Below, piece after piece: positions 46,816 through 58,200 of a DNA stretch of 64,000 nt. This DNA comes from Methylovulum sp. (GTDB lineage Bacteria > Pseudomonadota > Gammaproteobacteria > Methylococcales > Methylomonadaceae). Each line of letters begins with the position of its first letter. Position 1 is the first letter of the stretch. Location: the NCBI GenBank assembly GCA_030653435.1, contig JAURZI010000025.1, positions 1 to 64,000 of the forward strand, written 5' to 3'. Position numbers and translations under genes: made by a program. Under the pieces are notes generated by a model, which saw only the letters and a program-made list of their open reading frames with translations, ran no database searches and was not told the DNA's origin.

Positions 46816-47856
46816 ATGGACTTATCAACCGATTACATGGGCTTAAAACTCAAACATCCCATCATAGCCTCGTCTTCACCCTTGTCAAATACACTGGAGG
46901 GCATCAAATTATTGGAAGATAGCGGCGCTTCGGCCATCGTGATGTATTCGCTGTTTGAAGAACAGATTCGCCGGGAGAACGCAGCGTATGATTTTTTTCT
47001 GGAATCCGGCACGGAAAGCTTTGCCGAATCCATTAATTATTTTCCGCACATCGACATGGCGCATAAAGGGCCAGAACAGTATCTTAACCTGATTAGAAAA
47101 GCCGTTGAAGCCACTGACATCCCCATGATCGGCAGCCTGAACGGCGTCACCAACGCCGGTTGGATAGATTATGCCAAACAAATCCAGCAAGCGGGCGCCA
47201 GCGCCCTTGAGCTGAATATTTACTTTATCCCTACTGACATCGACATGTCGGCTTCAGCAGTGGAACAGTGCTATTTCGACATCCTGGATGCCGTAAAAAA
47301 TGCTGTTTCCATACCTGTTGCGATTAAGCTCAGCCCATTTTTCAGTGCCACGGGCAATATGGCTAAACGTTTGGATGAAGCAGGTGCCGACGCATTGGTG
47401 TTATTTAACCGATTCTATCAGCCGGATATTGACCTGGATAATTTGAAAATAGACACACGCACGGACTTAAGCACACCGGCAGAAATTCGCTTGCCTTTAC
47501 TCTGGATAGCCGTGCTATATGGCCGGATTAAAGCCTCTTTGGCTGCCAGCCGTGGCATTCATTCATCAACGGAAATAATAAAATATCTGCTGGCAGGGGC
47601 TGACGTTGTGATGGTTGCCTCCGCCTTGATGAAACACGGCCCACAGTATCTAAGTGTGCTGGTAAAAGAGACTGACACCTGGCTGACAGCAAGAGATTAT
47701 CATTCCTTGGCCGAAGTCAGGGGCGTCATGAGCCGACAAAATGTAAAGGATCCGGGCGCCTTTGAACGGGTCAATTACATTAAGGTATTGGAAAGCTTTG
47801 AAAACCCTTTTACTTCGGGCATCGGACATGGCCCCAAAATAGCGGATATTAGGTGA
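46816..47856 (+). CDS. Dihydroorotate dehydrogenase-like flavoprotein
   Basis: A 346-residue FMN-binding TIM barrel of the dihydroorotate dehydrogenase family, beginning MDLSTDYMGLKLKHPIIASSSPLS. The phosphate-binding end (LLAGADVVMVASAL) is present. The segment that in true PyrD reads ELN-SCPN is here ELNIYFIPTD, so the usual substrate and catalytic loop are changed. It lies 11 bases after nifJ and is probably part of the same redox unit, rather than in pyrimidine synthesis. Substrate unknown. Confidence 0.85.
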   Translation: MDLSTDYMGLKLKHPIIASSSPLSNTLEGIKLLEDSGASAIVMYSLFEEQIRRENAAYDFFLESGTESFAESINYFPHIDMAHKGPEQYLNLIRKAVEATDIPMIGSLNGVTNAGWIDYAKQIQQAGASALELNIYFIPTDIDMSASAVEQCYFDILDAVKNAVSIPVAIKLSPFFSATGNMAKRLDEAGADALVLFNRFYQPDIDLDNLKIDTRTDLSTPAEIRLPLLWIAVLYGRIKASLAASRGIHSSTEIIKYLLAGADVVMVASALMKHGPQYLSVLVKETDTWLTARDYHSLAEVRGVMSRQNVKDPGAFERVNYIKVLESFENPFTSGIGHGPKIADIR

Positions 47857-47936
47857 GTGCAACGGCACAACACAAATACTATTTTATTTTCAATGAGTTA
47901 AAATCATTTTGGCATAACATAAAACGTCCAGATACA

Positions 47937-48803
47937 TCACTCAATGTTTTGTATCTGTTCGCGCATTTGTTCAATCAGCACTTTAAGCTCAATGGCTATT
48001 TGCGTCATTTCCTTGTCCGCCGATTTTGAACCTAGCGTGTTGGCTTCGCGGTTTAATTCCTGCATAAGAAAATCCAAGCGCCGGCCGACCGGTTCAGGTT
48101 GCTTCAGCACGCGCAAGACTTCGGCGATATGGGTTTCCAGCCTATCCAGCTCTTCGGTGACATCCAGTTTTTGCGCCAGCAATACCAATTCCTGCTCCAT
48201 ACGGTCGAAGTCAGGCTGCACAACCAATTCGGCCACCCGCTCCTTGAGCCGATTACGTATCAATTGCAGGACTTCGGGCATGCGTTGGCTTGCCGAGGAG
48301 GCAAAGCCCTGCATTTTCAGGCAGCGTTCTTCGATCAGGAGTTTAAGCTGAGCCCCTTCCCTAGCCCGCACAGCCACGAACTGTGCTAATGTTTTCTGAA
48401 GCAACGCGGTGATGCCTATGGCGATGTCATCCTTGTCGATATCCGGTTCCTGCTGTATTCCTGGGAAAGCCAAAATGTCCAATGCCGAAAATGCCAGCGA
48501 GGCGGGCATGAGCTGTTCAATTTGATCGCTTGCAGCCAGAAGCGCCGAGACGGCCGCCATATTGACAACAAAACCTTGCCCGTCTTTGGCCTGTTTTTTA
48601 CAATTAATCGTACATTCTATCTTGCCACGGCTGACTTTTTCAGCAATAGCCGTACGCAGTTCCGTCTCTATAAAACGCAACCGATCCGGCAGCTTTAACG
48701 TAATATCACAGTAACGGTGGTTCACCGAGCGTAGCTCACAATTAACCGTTATTGTGCCTATATCTGCCTCATTGCCGGCATAAGCGGTCATACTTCTGAT
48801 CAT
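47937..48803 (-). CDS. yicC: YicC-type endoribonuclease
   Basis: A 288-residue member of the YicC family, starting MIRSMTAYAGNE, with ELRSVNHRYCDI, a long central coiled region, and the C-terminal FLMQELNREANTLGSKS motif. YicC-type proteins are RNA endonucleases implicated in sRNA turnover. It is divergent from rph with 177 bases between, and convergent with the nifJ operon. The usual neighbour gmk is absent. Confidence 0.93.
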   Translation of the reverse strand: MIRSMTAYAGNEADIGTITVNCELRSVNHRYCDITLKLPDRLRFIETELRTAIAEKVSRGKIECTINCKKQAKDGQGFVVNMAAVSALLAASDQIEQLMPASLAFSALDILAFPGIQQEPDIDKDDIAIGITALLQKTLAQFVAVRAREGAQLKLLIEERCLKMQGFASSASQRMPEVLQLIRNRLKERVAELVVQPDFDRMEQELVLLAQKLDVTEELDRLETHIAEVLRVLKQPEPVGRRLDFLMQELNREANTLGSKSADKEMTQIAIELKVLIEQMREQIQNIE

Positions 48804-48980
48804 TTTTCACCTGTAGCGTGGTTGTTATTGCGACAAACCCATTTATCATGCCGCAACTATACTCTGCTTGGACAAGAATTAGCACTTATCAGACGGAGCA
48901 AATTTTTTGTGCATGATTAAACAGGTATGACTTACAGTTCAGGTATACTGTGCGGTTTTCATTTTGGCGGAACATTAAGC

Positions 48981-49703
48981 ATGAGACCTAGCGGACGCAA
49001 CCCGGATCAACTAAGAGAGATAACATTTACCTGTGGCTACACAAAACATGCAGAGGGTTCTGTGCTCGTTGAATTTGGCGATACCCGTGTACTGTGCACC
49101 GCGAGCGTCGACAAATCTGTGCCCCGGTTCCTTAAGGGCAAAGGCGAAGGCTGGGTGACTGCCGAATATGGCATGTTGCCGCGCTCAACACATAGCCGCA
49201 TGGGGCGGGAGGCCAGTTATGGCAAGCAAGGCGGGCGGACGCTGGAAATCCAGCGTTTAATCGGTCGTTCGCTGCGGGCGGCAGTTGATTTAAAAGCACT
49301 GGGTGAACATACCATTACGATAGACTGCGATGTATTACAGGCTGACGGCGGCACCCGCACCGCATCAATTACCGGCGGTTTTGTCGCGCTGTCCCTAGCT
49401 GTCCAAAAAATGCTCAAGCGCAAGCAAATCAAAGCCAGCCCGTTGCATGGCCAGGTCGGGTCTGTGTCGGTAGGCATTTATAACGGCGTGCCGGTGCTGG
49501 ATCTGGATTATGCCGAGGACAGCAATGCGGAAACCGATATGAATGTCGTGATGAATGATGCCGGTGCATTTATCGAAGTCCAGGGCACGGCCGAAGGCCA
49601 TGCGTTCAGAAAAGACGAGCTGGATGCCATGCTTATCCTGGCGGGGGGCGGTATCCGGCAACTGATGGAAAAACAACGAATTGCCTTGGGCATAGCTGAT
49701 TAA
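48981..49703 (+). CDS. rph: Ribonuclease PH
   Basis: A 240-residue phosphorolytic 3'-5' exoribonuclease that trims tRNA 3' ends. Family blocks [67 protein letters not shown] and DLDYAEDS are all present. An upstream start at 48927 would add 18 odd residues, so the ATG at 48981 with GGCGGAA before it is used. The ORF looks full length, unlike the frameshifted copy in E. coli K-12. Translation couples to rdgB by a TAATG overlap. Confidence 0.95.
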   Translation: MRPSGRNPDQLREITFTCGYTKHAEGSVLVEFGDTRVLCTASVDKSVPRFLKGKGEGWVTAEYGMLPRSTHSRMGREASYGKQGGRTLEIQRLIGRSLRAAVDLKALGEHTITIDCDVLQADGGTRTASITGGFVALSLAVQKMLKRKQIKASPLHGQVGSVSVGIYNGVPVLDLDYAEDSNAETDMNVVMNDAGAFIEVQGTAEGHAFRKDELDAMLILAGGGIRQLMEKQRIALGIAD

Positions 49704-50344
49704 TGTTGTCAGTACCGCAACGCATCGTGCTGGCCAGCGGCAATCCCGGCAAGATTAAAGAAATCCAGGCCCTGCTGGCGCAATACCCTATCGTGCCACA
49801 ATCGGCATTCAATGTGCCGGAATGCGATGAAACCGCCTGTACTTTTGTAGAAAACGCGCTGTTAAAGGCCCGGAATGCTGCGCTGCATTGCCGGTTGCCT
49901 GCAATAGCCGATGACTCCGGGCTAATCGTCGATGCGTTAAACGGTGCACCGGGTGTACACTCTGCCCGTTATGCGGGCACAGGGGCCAGCGACCGGGATA
50001 ATCTGGACAAATTGCTCAACGCCCTTGTTGGCGTACCTGAGGCCCAGCGCACGGCGCGGTTTGTCTGCGTCATGGCGTTCATCGGCCATGCCGGTGATCC
50101 CTGCCCGATCATTACTCAAGGCGTTTGGGAAGGCCGGATACTAGCCCATGCCGCCGGCAATAACGGCTTCGGTTACGATCCGGTGTTCTGGGTGCCTGAG
50201 CAACACTGCACATCAGCCGAGTTACCGGCTGCTGTCAAAAACTTGCTAAGTCACAGGGGGCAGGCCTTAAGACAGATAACGGCATTGATAAAGGCTGGCT
50301 GGGAAGCAGCGCACCTTCCAGACCAGCCAGACAGGCAAGTTTAA
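49703..50344 (+). CDS. rdgB: RdgB/HAM1-type non-canonical purine NTP pyrophosphatase
   Basis: A 213-residue house-cleaning enzyme that hydrolyses dITP, ITP and XTP to the monophosphates. Seen are VLASGNPGKIKEIQALL, ETACTFVENALLKAR, ADDSGLIVDALNGAPGVHSARYAG, GNNGFGYDPVFWVP and SHRGQALRQ. The catalytic Asp is in ADDSG. It overlaps rph by one base and is clearly in one operon with it. The tail is slightly longer than usual. Confidence 0.95.
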   Translation: MLSVPQRIVLASGNPGKIKEIQALLAQYPIVPQSAFNVPECDETACTFVENALLKARNAALHCRLPAIADDSGLIVDALNGAPGVHSARYAGTGASDRDNLDKLLNALVGVPEAQRTARFVCVMAFIGHAGDPCPIITQGVWEGRILAHAAGNNGFGYDPVFWVPEQHCTSAELPAAVKNLLSHRGQALRQITALIKAGWEAAHLPDQPDRQV

Positions 50345-50415
50345 TTTGTAGCGCACCTTAATAAAAATCGGGCGTAGCCCGGCTGAAACCACACGATGTC
50401 ACGACCCCACCCTTG

Positions 50416-51462
50416 ATGAACGCTCCCTTTGATATCGCCAAACAATTTGCCGCTGGTGTCCAGGCCCTGACACCGCTAGGCAACGGGCTGATTAACGACA
50501 CTTTCCTGGTCAGCACCGCCGCATCGCAGTTTGTCCTGCAACGCATCAATGCCCAGGTTTTCCCTACACCGGAATTGATAATAAGCAATTTTCTAACCAT
50601 TAACCGGCATATCCGGCAAAAAGGCTTTAGCCGACTACGCATCCCTGATCTAATCAAGACCTCCGACGGCCAGCCCTTTTACCAAGATGGCAACGGCGCT
50701 TGCTGGCGTGCTCAGTCCTTTATCGACCACACAACCAGCCTGGAAACACTAAGCACGGTCGCTGAAGCCGCACAAACAGGTTTTGCACTCGGCCATTTTC
50801 ATCGCCTGCTTAGCGATCTTGATCCTGCACTGCTGCACGACACCTTGCCCGGCTTTCACATTACCCCCGATTATTTAACGCGCTATGATGCTGTGGCAAA
50901 CCGGTCAACGATAGCCGATCGGTATTGCGCTGAATTTATCGGCAACTTCCGATCTGCCGCAACCGTCCTTGAAAACGCCAAACTGCAAGGTTTGCTACCC
51001 TTACGCGTCATCCACGGCGACCCCAAGCTGGACAATTTCCTGTTTGATCAAGACAGCAAAACCATAATCAGCCTTATTGACCTGGACACCGTCAAGCCGG
51101 GGCTAGTGCATTACGATATCGGAGATTGCCTACGTTCCTGCTGCCATTGCCCGGTAACGGACCGCTTCGATCTGGACCGGTGTGCAACCCTATTGCAACA
51201 CTACCTGGCTGAGGCTAAAGCCTTTTTTTCAGCCTGCGAGTACGATTTTTTATACACCGCCATCCAACTGCTCCCGTTTGAATTAGGTTTACGGTTTTAT
51301 ACCGATTACCTGGAAGGGAACCCGTATTTTAAAGTCACTGCCCCTGAACAGAACTTGCAACGCGCCATCCGGCAATTCCGCTTGTGTGCCTCCATTACGG
51401 CTCAGGAAGCTGCGATAAAAACCTTGGTGACAAGGCTTAAGGAACGACACGAAATAACTTGA
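50416..51462 (+). CDS. APH-family phosphotransferase, N-acetylhexosamine kinase-like
   Basis: A 348-residue aminoglycoside/choline kinase-fold phosphotransferase. The catalytic loop VIHGDPKLDNFLFD and the metal-binding LIDLDTVKPG are intact, and RVIHGD-N-FD plus DLDTVKPG resemble N-acetylhexosamine 1-kinases more than drug-resistance enzymes. It could phosphorylate a free amino sugar, which would fit a cell recycling cell-wall or PNAG sugars (inference). A TTG at 50413 precedes; the ATG at 50416 is preferred. It is 71 bases after rdgB and possibly cotranscribed. Confidence 0.82.
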   Translation: MNAPFDIAKQFAAGVQALTPLGNGLINDTFLVSTAASQFVLQRINAQVFPTPELIISNFLTINRHIRQKGFSRLRIPDLIKTSDGQPFYQDGNGACWRAQSFIDHTTSLETLSTVAEAAQTGFALGHFHRLLSDLDPALLHDTLPGFHITPDYLTRYDAVANRSTIADRYCAEFIGNFRSAATVLENAKLQGLLPLRVIHGDPKLDNFLFDQDSKTIISLIDLDTVKPGLVHYDIGDCLRSCCHCPVTDRFDLDRCATLLQHYLAEAKAFFSACEYDFLYTAIQLLPFELGLRFYTDYLEGNPYFKVTAPEQNLQRAIRQFRLCASITAQEAAIKTLVTRLKERHEIT

Positions 51463-51776
51463 GCAACTTATAAAACTGGCGCTTCAGGCATGGCGACATA
51501 ATTCCATTACCGCAGATGCTGATCACATGCAATTCGCAAACTTTTCTGCCCGTTTCATAAACCTTGTTAAAAATACAGGCAAAGCGTTGGGTCGTTGAAG
51601 GTAGCTTCGCCTGGCAGAAAGTGCCGCCGCTTATGGAACAACTGTGAAGGTTTGATTAATACCAGTTTGCAAATGGCTGTATTGGCATTTCTGATGTTAC
51701 TGTTGAAAAGACTGTAAACACCACTCTGACGTTGCCACAAAAGCCAGCCCGCAAAAAATGGGGGGCAAAAATCGTG
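51463..51776. other. Intergenic region before the YjfB-like gene, no gene seen
   Basis: These 314 bases between two convergent genes contain no believable gene or tRNA. A short frame at about 51650-51790 lacks a start codon. Near 51750-51770 a loose GCCC / GGGC hairpin with T-rich flanks could terminate the YjfB-like gene on the minus strand. Confidence 0.3.
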
Positions 51777-51962
51777 TCAAACATGTACATCAATACTATT
51801 CGCTGACACTGTCGACGAAGCAATCAGTTGTAATGCAGCTTTGCCCTGTTGGACTTGAATATCCTGGGCTTTTTTAAGCACCGCAATATCAATTTGCTGG
51901 GCCGTTTTTTGGGTAGACAGCTGTGTCGCAAATGCGGCGATTGATGAGACTGAATCTAGCAT
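51777..51962 (-). CDS. YjfB-like putative motility protein
   Basis: A 61-residue protein of the YjfB family (small putative motility proteins): hydrophobic start MLDSVSSIAAFATQLS, then IDIAVLKKAQDIQVQQGKAALQLI, which matches the family core of helix plus LKKAxDIQ. The ATG follows an AGGAT site. Function is unknown; B. subtilis YjfB is part of the sigma-D (motility) regulon. It lies between a convergent kinase gene and the end of the polyketide synthase, with a strong terminator separating it from the latter. Confidence 0.75.
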   Translation of the reverse strand: MLDSVSSIAAFATQLSTQKTAQQIDIAVLKKAQDIQVQQGKAALQLIASSTVSANSIDVHV

Positions 51963-52083
51963 GGAATACCATCCTGTTAGTCGTTTATATTAATTGGGCA
52001 GCCTCCCCTTTATGAAACCGAAGAGGAAAAAGCTGCAGTGAGCGCAGACATAATCTCTCGTCTGCTTACAATTTATATCGGCA

Positions 52084-52142
52084 AAAATGAAAAAAGTTTA
52101 GGCGTTGTAGACATTCGCCCGCAGCCAGACCAACGCCTAAAC
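52084..52142 (-). terminator. Strong rho-independent terminator after the polyketide synthase
   Basis: On the minus strand a perfect 12-bp stem (GTTTAGGCGTTG / CAACGCCTAAAC, 52096-52107 and 52131-52142) is directly followed by CTTTTTTCATTTTT. It starts about 70 bases after the synthase stop, so the synthase gene is the last one of its transcript. This matters because the protein ends in an incomplete module. Confidence 0.85.
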
Positions 52143-52212
52143 AGACACAACCCATGCTGTGCAAGTCGCGGCAATATCCGCTGTTGCGTCCATTAATGGC
52201 ATAGATTTTATG

Positions 52213-55200
52213 CTACGCATTGATGTCAAACAGCTTGTCCTGTCCCCTCGCCGCCAACTCCTGCAAATAGATGCGGGCATTTCCCGCGGCATCATAAAAC
52301 GTGATGTCGTATTTACTATCTTGCTTGCCTCCGATGTTTTTCTGCACCAAATGGATCAGGGTTTGTTCGGGCAACGCGCCTTCCGCACTGATCTGTCTAA
52401 GCGAAAACGGGAACAATAACCCGCTATCGCCATGCCGCCGCCCGCTGTTATCTTGCGACAAGAATAACAACAATTGCCAAGCGGTGTTCATATAAAAGGG
52501 TTGAAACAGCATGCTTGTTAAACGATTAGCCAGCGCCGTCGGCACATTGAGTGTCGCCAGCAGCTCTGTACCGTTAACGTAGACATCTTGGATAGCATTG
52601 GCAGGCAACTCGGCTTGCCCGCCGATCTGCCCGATAAAATCTTCAAACAGCGTATCTGATCGGGATGACGCCAGCTTTGAACGGATAGTCGAAAACTTCT
52701 CTGCCTGGGGTAGACCTGTTTCTGCCGTAGCCAGCATGATTTCGCCGAAATGGCGGGTTAGCATAGGCTGGTCTGCGCTGTTGATTTTGTAAATCAGATC
52801 TGCCGCCACTTTATGCAGGGATACGTTGATGTCCTGCGGACCGCCACACCTACCGGCTGGAGGACCCCATACCATGTTTTTTAAGCCGTTGATAACCTGG
52901 CCGGTAGCCTGCTCAGCAGCTGCCCTGGCGAGTTCCAGATAGGACAAACCTATGGCCGGCTCTGTTTGGCCTAAACCCTGCTGGGTTATAGGCCCTATTT
53001 CGCAGCTTAATTGCGCTTGCCGGCGGTCGTCGGGCTTATTGCTGTGCGGCACAACAGGCCGGGCTTTTTCTTGGCTGACTGCTGGCGCAGTCTCCTCCGG
53101 CACCCAATAACAAGTCCTGGCAAATGGATATGCAGGCAGATGAATGCGCTGGGGCGGCGTGTCACCGTACAGGCTTTGCCAGGGTATGTCATAGCCTTGA
53201 CAATACAAATCCGCCAGCGCGCAGAGATTTTCCTGATAACTGTCGGCGGGCAAGCTGTGGCTGGGCTGTAACAAACCGGCCAGCATGCGCTGCATGGCTT
53301 TTTGTCCGACAAATTCGCGCGGCACTTCGCCTTGAAAAACATCAGGCCGCTGTTCCCCGTAGTTTGCGTTTTGCCAAGCATAAAGCGCATGCTCAATGTC
53401 CTGGACGACTATCGCGCAACGATGCTGAAAATGTTGCCGACCTTCCAGCAAGGTATAACTGATCCGGTTAAGCCCCTGTTTGGCCGCTTCTGCTGTGTGC
53501 AGATAAGCCCGCATATCGTCGATTTTCTCCTGCAAGGCTTCTTCGGTCTTGGCCGACAGCGCCAGCACAAAGTATGGCGCGTCAACGTTAGACGGCTGCA
53601 TCACCGGCGTATAGCCCTGCACCAGCATATGCGCGTTAGTGCCGCTCATGCCGAACGCGCTGACCGCGCCGATGCGCTCATTTCCGGGGCGTTTAGGCCA
53701 GGGTTTATTACTTTTGTTGACATAAAACGGGCTATCCTGCCAGTGGATGTAACCGTTTTCCGTTTCGCAATGCAGGCTGGCGGGGATGCTTTCATGGCGT
53801 AACGCCTGCACCAGGCTGATCAGACTGAGCAAACCGGATGCGGCGAAGGTATGACCGAAGTTGGTCTTCGTGGAGGTCAGCGCACAATAGCCGGATTTGT
53901 CGGTATCGCCTTGAAACGCATCGTAAAGCGCGTTGATCTCCACCGGATCGCCTAATTGTGTGCCGGTGCCGTGGGTGACGATATAATCTATGTCTTGCGG
54001 TCGGGTTCCGGTTTGTTGGTAAACACCTTTGAGCAACTCGGTTTGCGCCACGCCGCTGGGCGCGGTGATGCCATTGGTTTTGCCATCATAATTAACGCCG
54101 CTGCCCCGAATGACGGCATGGATAGGGTCGCCGTCAGCCACGGCCTGAGCCAAGCGTTTCAGCACGACGACTGCCACCGCTTCGCCTGGGACCATGCCGT
54201 TGGCCCGCCGGTCGAACACATAACATCTGCCGTCCGGCGATAACATGCCGGCCTGGGTCATGCCCACATAGGCCTCGGGGGCAATCATCAGGTTCACGCC
54301 TGCGGCAAGCGCCGTGTCGCATTCCCGGTTACGCAAACTTTGGCAGGCCTGATGCGTGGCTACCAGCGACGACGAACAGGCGGTGTTAATCGCCATCGTC
54401 GGCCCCTTAAAATTCAAGAAATACGCCAACCGGGCCGCCAATATGCTGGTGTTGCTTGACGTCAGGCTCACGCCTTTCAGCAAGCGTTGATAACCGCCGC
54501 CGTCTTCCACGCCGACAAACATGCCTATCTTGTGCTTGTCCAATTGCCGGGCGCCATAACCGGCATCTTCCAATGCTTTCCAGGATTCCTGCAACAAATG
54601 CCGTTGCTGGGGATCCATCAGCTCGGCTTCAAACGGCGAGATCTCAAAAAACAAGGGATCGAACTCGGCCAAGCCTGGAATACAGCCGCTCCATTTACAA
54701 TTGGTTTTACCGGTATCCTGGACGGCATCACCGTAATACTCGCGCCAATCAAAGCGGTCGGCGGGAATTTCATCGACGGCGTCGCTGCCGCTAGCCAATA
54801 TCTGCCACAGGTCTTCAATAGTCCGCGCCTTGGGAAACCTGCCACTCATGCCAATGATGGCTATCGGTTCAGGAATCGGGCTTGCGTCGCTATCAACAAC
54901 CGGCTGACGCTGTGCCGCAACTATCGGCGTTTGACCCGCCGGCGCTTCGGGTTGATGCACAGGCTGTTGCGCTTGTTGATAAAACGCCTGCATCGTTTGT
55001 GCATGCGTGGTCAGAAAATAGCGGGTCAGTTGCTGTAAGGTCGAATAACCGAAAAATAAGGCCGGGGTAATGTCCAGGCCGTAATGCTTACTGAGTCCAC
55101 GGGCAAACGCGGCAAGACTGATCGAATCAAAACCGAAATCCGCCAGATTGCTTTCGCTATCCAATTTATCGCGGCTAATTTTGAGCTGCCGGTTAATCAA

Positions 55201-58200
55201 GGCCTTCAAATCCCAGCTTATGCACTGCTCGATATTCAAGCCTTGCATTTCCGGCCGCCGACCTTTGCTTAATATCGGCACAACACGGGCAACAGCCGCT
55301 TGCTGCGCCATGCCGACCATACGCTGCACCTTGTCTGCCAGCCCAACCAACACCAGATACTGGCTGTTTTCCTGAGCCAGCAATTGGTCGAATAGAGCTA
55401 CCCCTTCTGCGTTTTCCAGCGCCCGTTGACCGCTGGATTTCAGGTAAAAATGCGTTTGCTGGGCTTCGCCGATGTGCATGCCGCCTTCTTTCCACAAAGG
55501 CCAGTTTATCGCCAGCGCCTTGCCCGAATAATCCAAGGCCTGACGATGCTTGGCATAAGCGGTTTGGAAACGGTTGCCTATAGCATAGTCGCAGGAACCG
55601 AAATCCCCCAACATCGCGGATGACGAAGAAAAATAGCAGATAAAATCCAGATCGTCCCCGCCCAGCAATTGGTCCAGCACCAAAGTACCGTTAATTTTAG
55701 GCGCCAGTACGTTTTGAAAACTATGCACGCTGGTTTCCAGCACACTGGGCGCACCGGTAATGCCGGCGGCATGGATCACGCCGGTGATCGCACCGAAGCG
55801 CTGCTTGGCCTGAGCCAAACCCGCGCTCATCGCCGCCACATCGCAAACATCGGCTTGCAGATAAAATACCTGTGCGCCTAAGCCCTCCAGATAGGCTAGC
55901 CGGGCGCGTTTATCGTCATCAAGGGCGGAGCGTCCGGTCAGTATCAGATTGGCGGCACAGGTTTTTGCCAGATGTCCGGCAAAAAGGTAACCCAACCCGC
56001 CGCAACCGCCCGTAAGCAAATAAGTCCCGTGGGTTTTGAGTGCGCGTCCGTTTTCGGCTTGCAGCGTAGCGGCCTTAAGTTGGGCGGTATGGCGCAGGCC
56101 TTGCCGATACCAGGCACTACGGGCTTGAGGCGCATGCAGCTCTGCCCATAAGGTATGGAGCCAGTCTTCTATTGCTGCATTGCCTTGGTGCTGGGGGCTA
56201 TCGGCTTGAAAGATGACCGCCGCTGGCGTGTCCGGCAACACCAGCCCTAAAGAATGCTCAAAACCTATCCAGGACTCCAGATAGCATTGTTCCACTATGC
56301 CGCTGTATGAACCCGCCAGCAACAAACGCCCCACCCGCAGCTTTGCCCTGGCTATAGCCTGGAGGCTGCGGACTATAGGCGCAGTGTCCCTGATATAAAC
56401 GGTATCTTCGACAGGCCATAGATAGAGCATGGCGTCCACCTCGGCATGGTCTGCCCGCATACGCGCAAAAGCATGTTGATAGCCTTCCTCGTCCAACACA
56501 CGGTAGGTGTCAGGAGCGTCTTGACCGTCGCCTGCACCCTGCGCTATGAACAACACGCGGGTATGCGGTGACAGGGTTTTAAGCGTCGCACGCAAAACGA
56601 GCTGGGCATGCGGGTTCGACAGGAAGCAAACCAAGGTGTTAATCGTGCGGGAGGAAGGTGCCGGCAACGGAGATGCCTGCCATACTTCTTCGAACGTCAT
56701 TACTGCGTAAGACGCGTCCGTGACGGCCGGGACTTGCAGATCACGATCCCGTGGAAATTCCGGCACTGCCGCTGGTTTATCGTTAACCGGTATCCAGTAA
56801 TGTTCCCGTGCAAAGGGATAAGTGGGCAGGCTGATACGGGCCGGTTTGTTTGCGCCATAAAGCTTGTCCCAGTCTATCACCCGTCCATTGACCCAGGCGT
56901 CGAGCAGCTTGCCGTATTGGTGTTGGGCTATCCAGCTGTCGATGACGCCCGCCATATCGTCATCGGCGGACAAAGCCGCGAACGATTCCTGTTGGTTTTT
57001 TACCTGTCCGCTGAACAGGCCGTCACCAGCCTGCCGATGCTCAAGAAAGCCCTGTAGCTTGGCTGCCAATTCAGACAGGGACTCTGCAACAAACGCCAAG
57101 CGCTCTTCCATCGCCACACGCCCGCGTTGCAACGTGTAAGCCAGGCTGTCGAGGCTTACCGTCGCCCCCTCGCTACGAACAAACGCCAGCAAGTTTTCGG
57201 CGGTGGCCTGCAAACGTTCCGAGTGCTTGGCCGATAGGACAATCAGCGCAGGCGCGGGGCTTGCATTATGCCGCGCATCGGCATTGGCCCGGTATTCCTC
57301 GATGATGACATGGGCATTCGACCCGCCCACGCCGAAGCTGCTCACGCCAGCCCGTCTCGGCATAGGCTGGTTTTGCGCGTCCACTAAAGCGTCCCAGTTG
57401 CAGGTGTCTTTGACCAGATAGAAAGGCGTCCCCTGCAATTGCAGATAAGGATTGGGCACGTTTAAATGCACATTGCCTGGAATAGTTTTGTGCTGCAGCA
57501 TCAATAGGACTTTCACGATGCCGGTGACACCGGCTGCCGCTTCCAAATGCCCGACATTGGTTTTGACCGAACCCAGACCGCAATGAGGCAGGTCAGCAAC
57601 CGCCACGCCCTGTTGCTGGTACAGGCTTGCAAAAGCGCTTTTCAGCGCATTGAATTCGACAGGGTCGCCCAGTTCCGTGCCAGTCCCGTGCGCCTCGACA
57701 TAACTGACTGTTTGCGGATGGATACCGGCACGGTTATAGACATCTACCAACAATTCCTTTTGTGCCGCCCCGTTTGGGGCAGTCGGCGATGCGGCCCGTC
57801 CGCCGTGGTTTTCGCCGCTACCGCGAATCACGCCGTAGATATGATCCTTGTCTTTAAGCGCCTTGCCCAATGGTTTTAAAAATATCGCGGCGACACCTTC
57901 CCCTCTGACATAGCCGTTGGCGCGCTGGTCGAAAGTCATGCAACGTCCGTCCTCACTCAATATGCCCGCCTGACTGGAAGCTATCGTGATACGCGGACTG
58001 GCCAGCACGTTGACGCCGCCTACCAGCGCAGCTTCGCAGCTGCCCTGACGCAGGCTTTCTATCGCCCGGTGCACGGCGATCAACGAGCTGGAACAAGCCG
58101 TGTCAATTACCTCGCTGGGGCCACGCAGATTGAGCAAATAGGAAATCCGGTTGGCGATCATAAACGGGAAGGGTTCCGTAGGCGTTTGCACATCCCCTTT

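Noticed and set aside
51650-51800. Short frame resembling a gene remnant next to the YjfB-like gene
   Set aside because: No start codon after the preceding stop and no similarity recognised.
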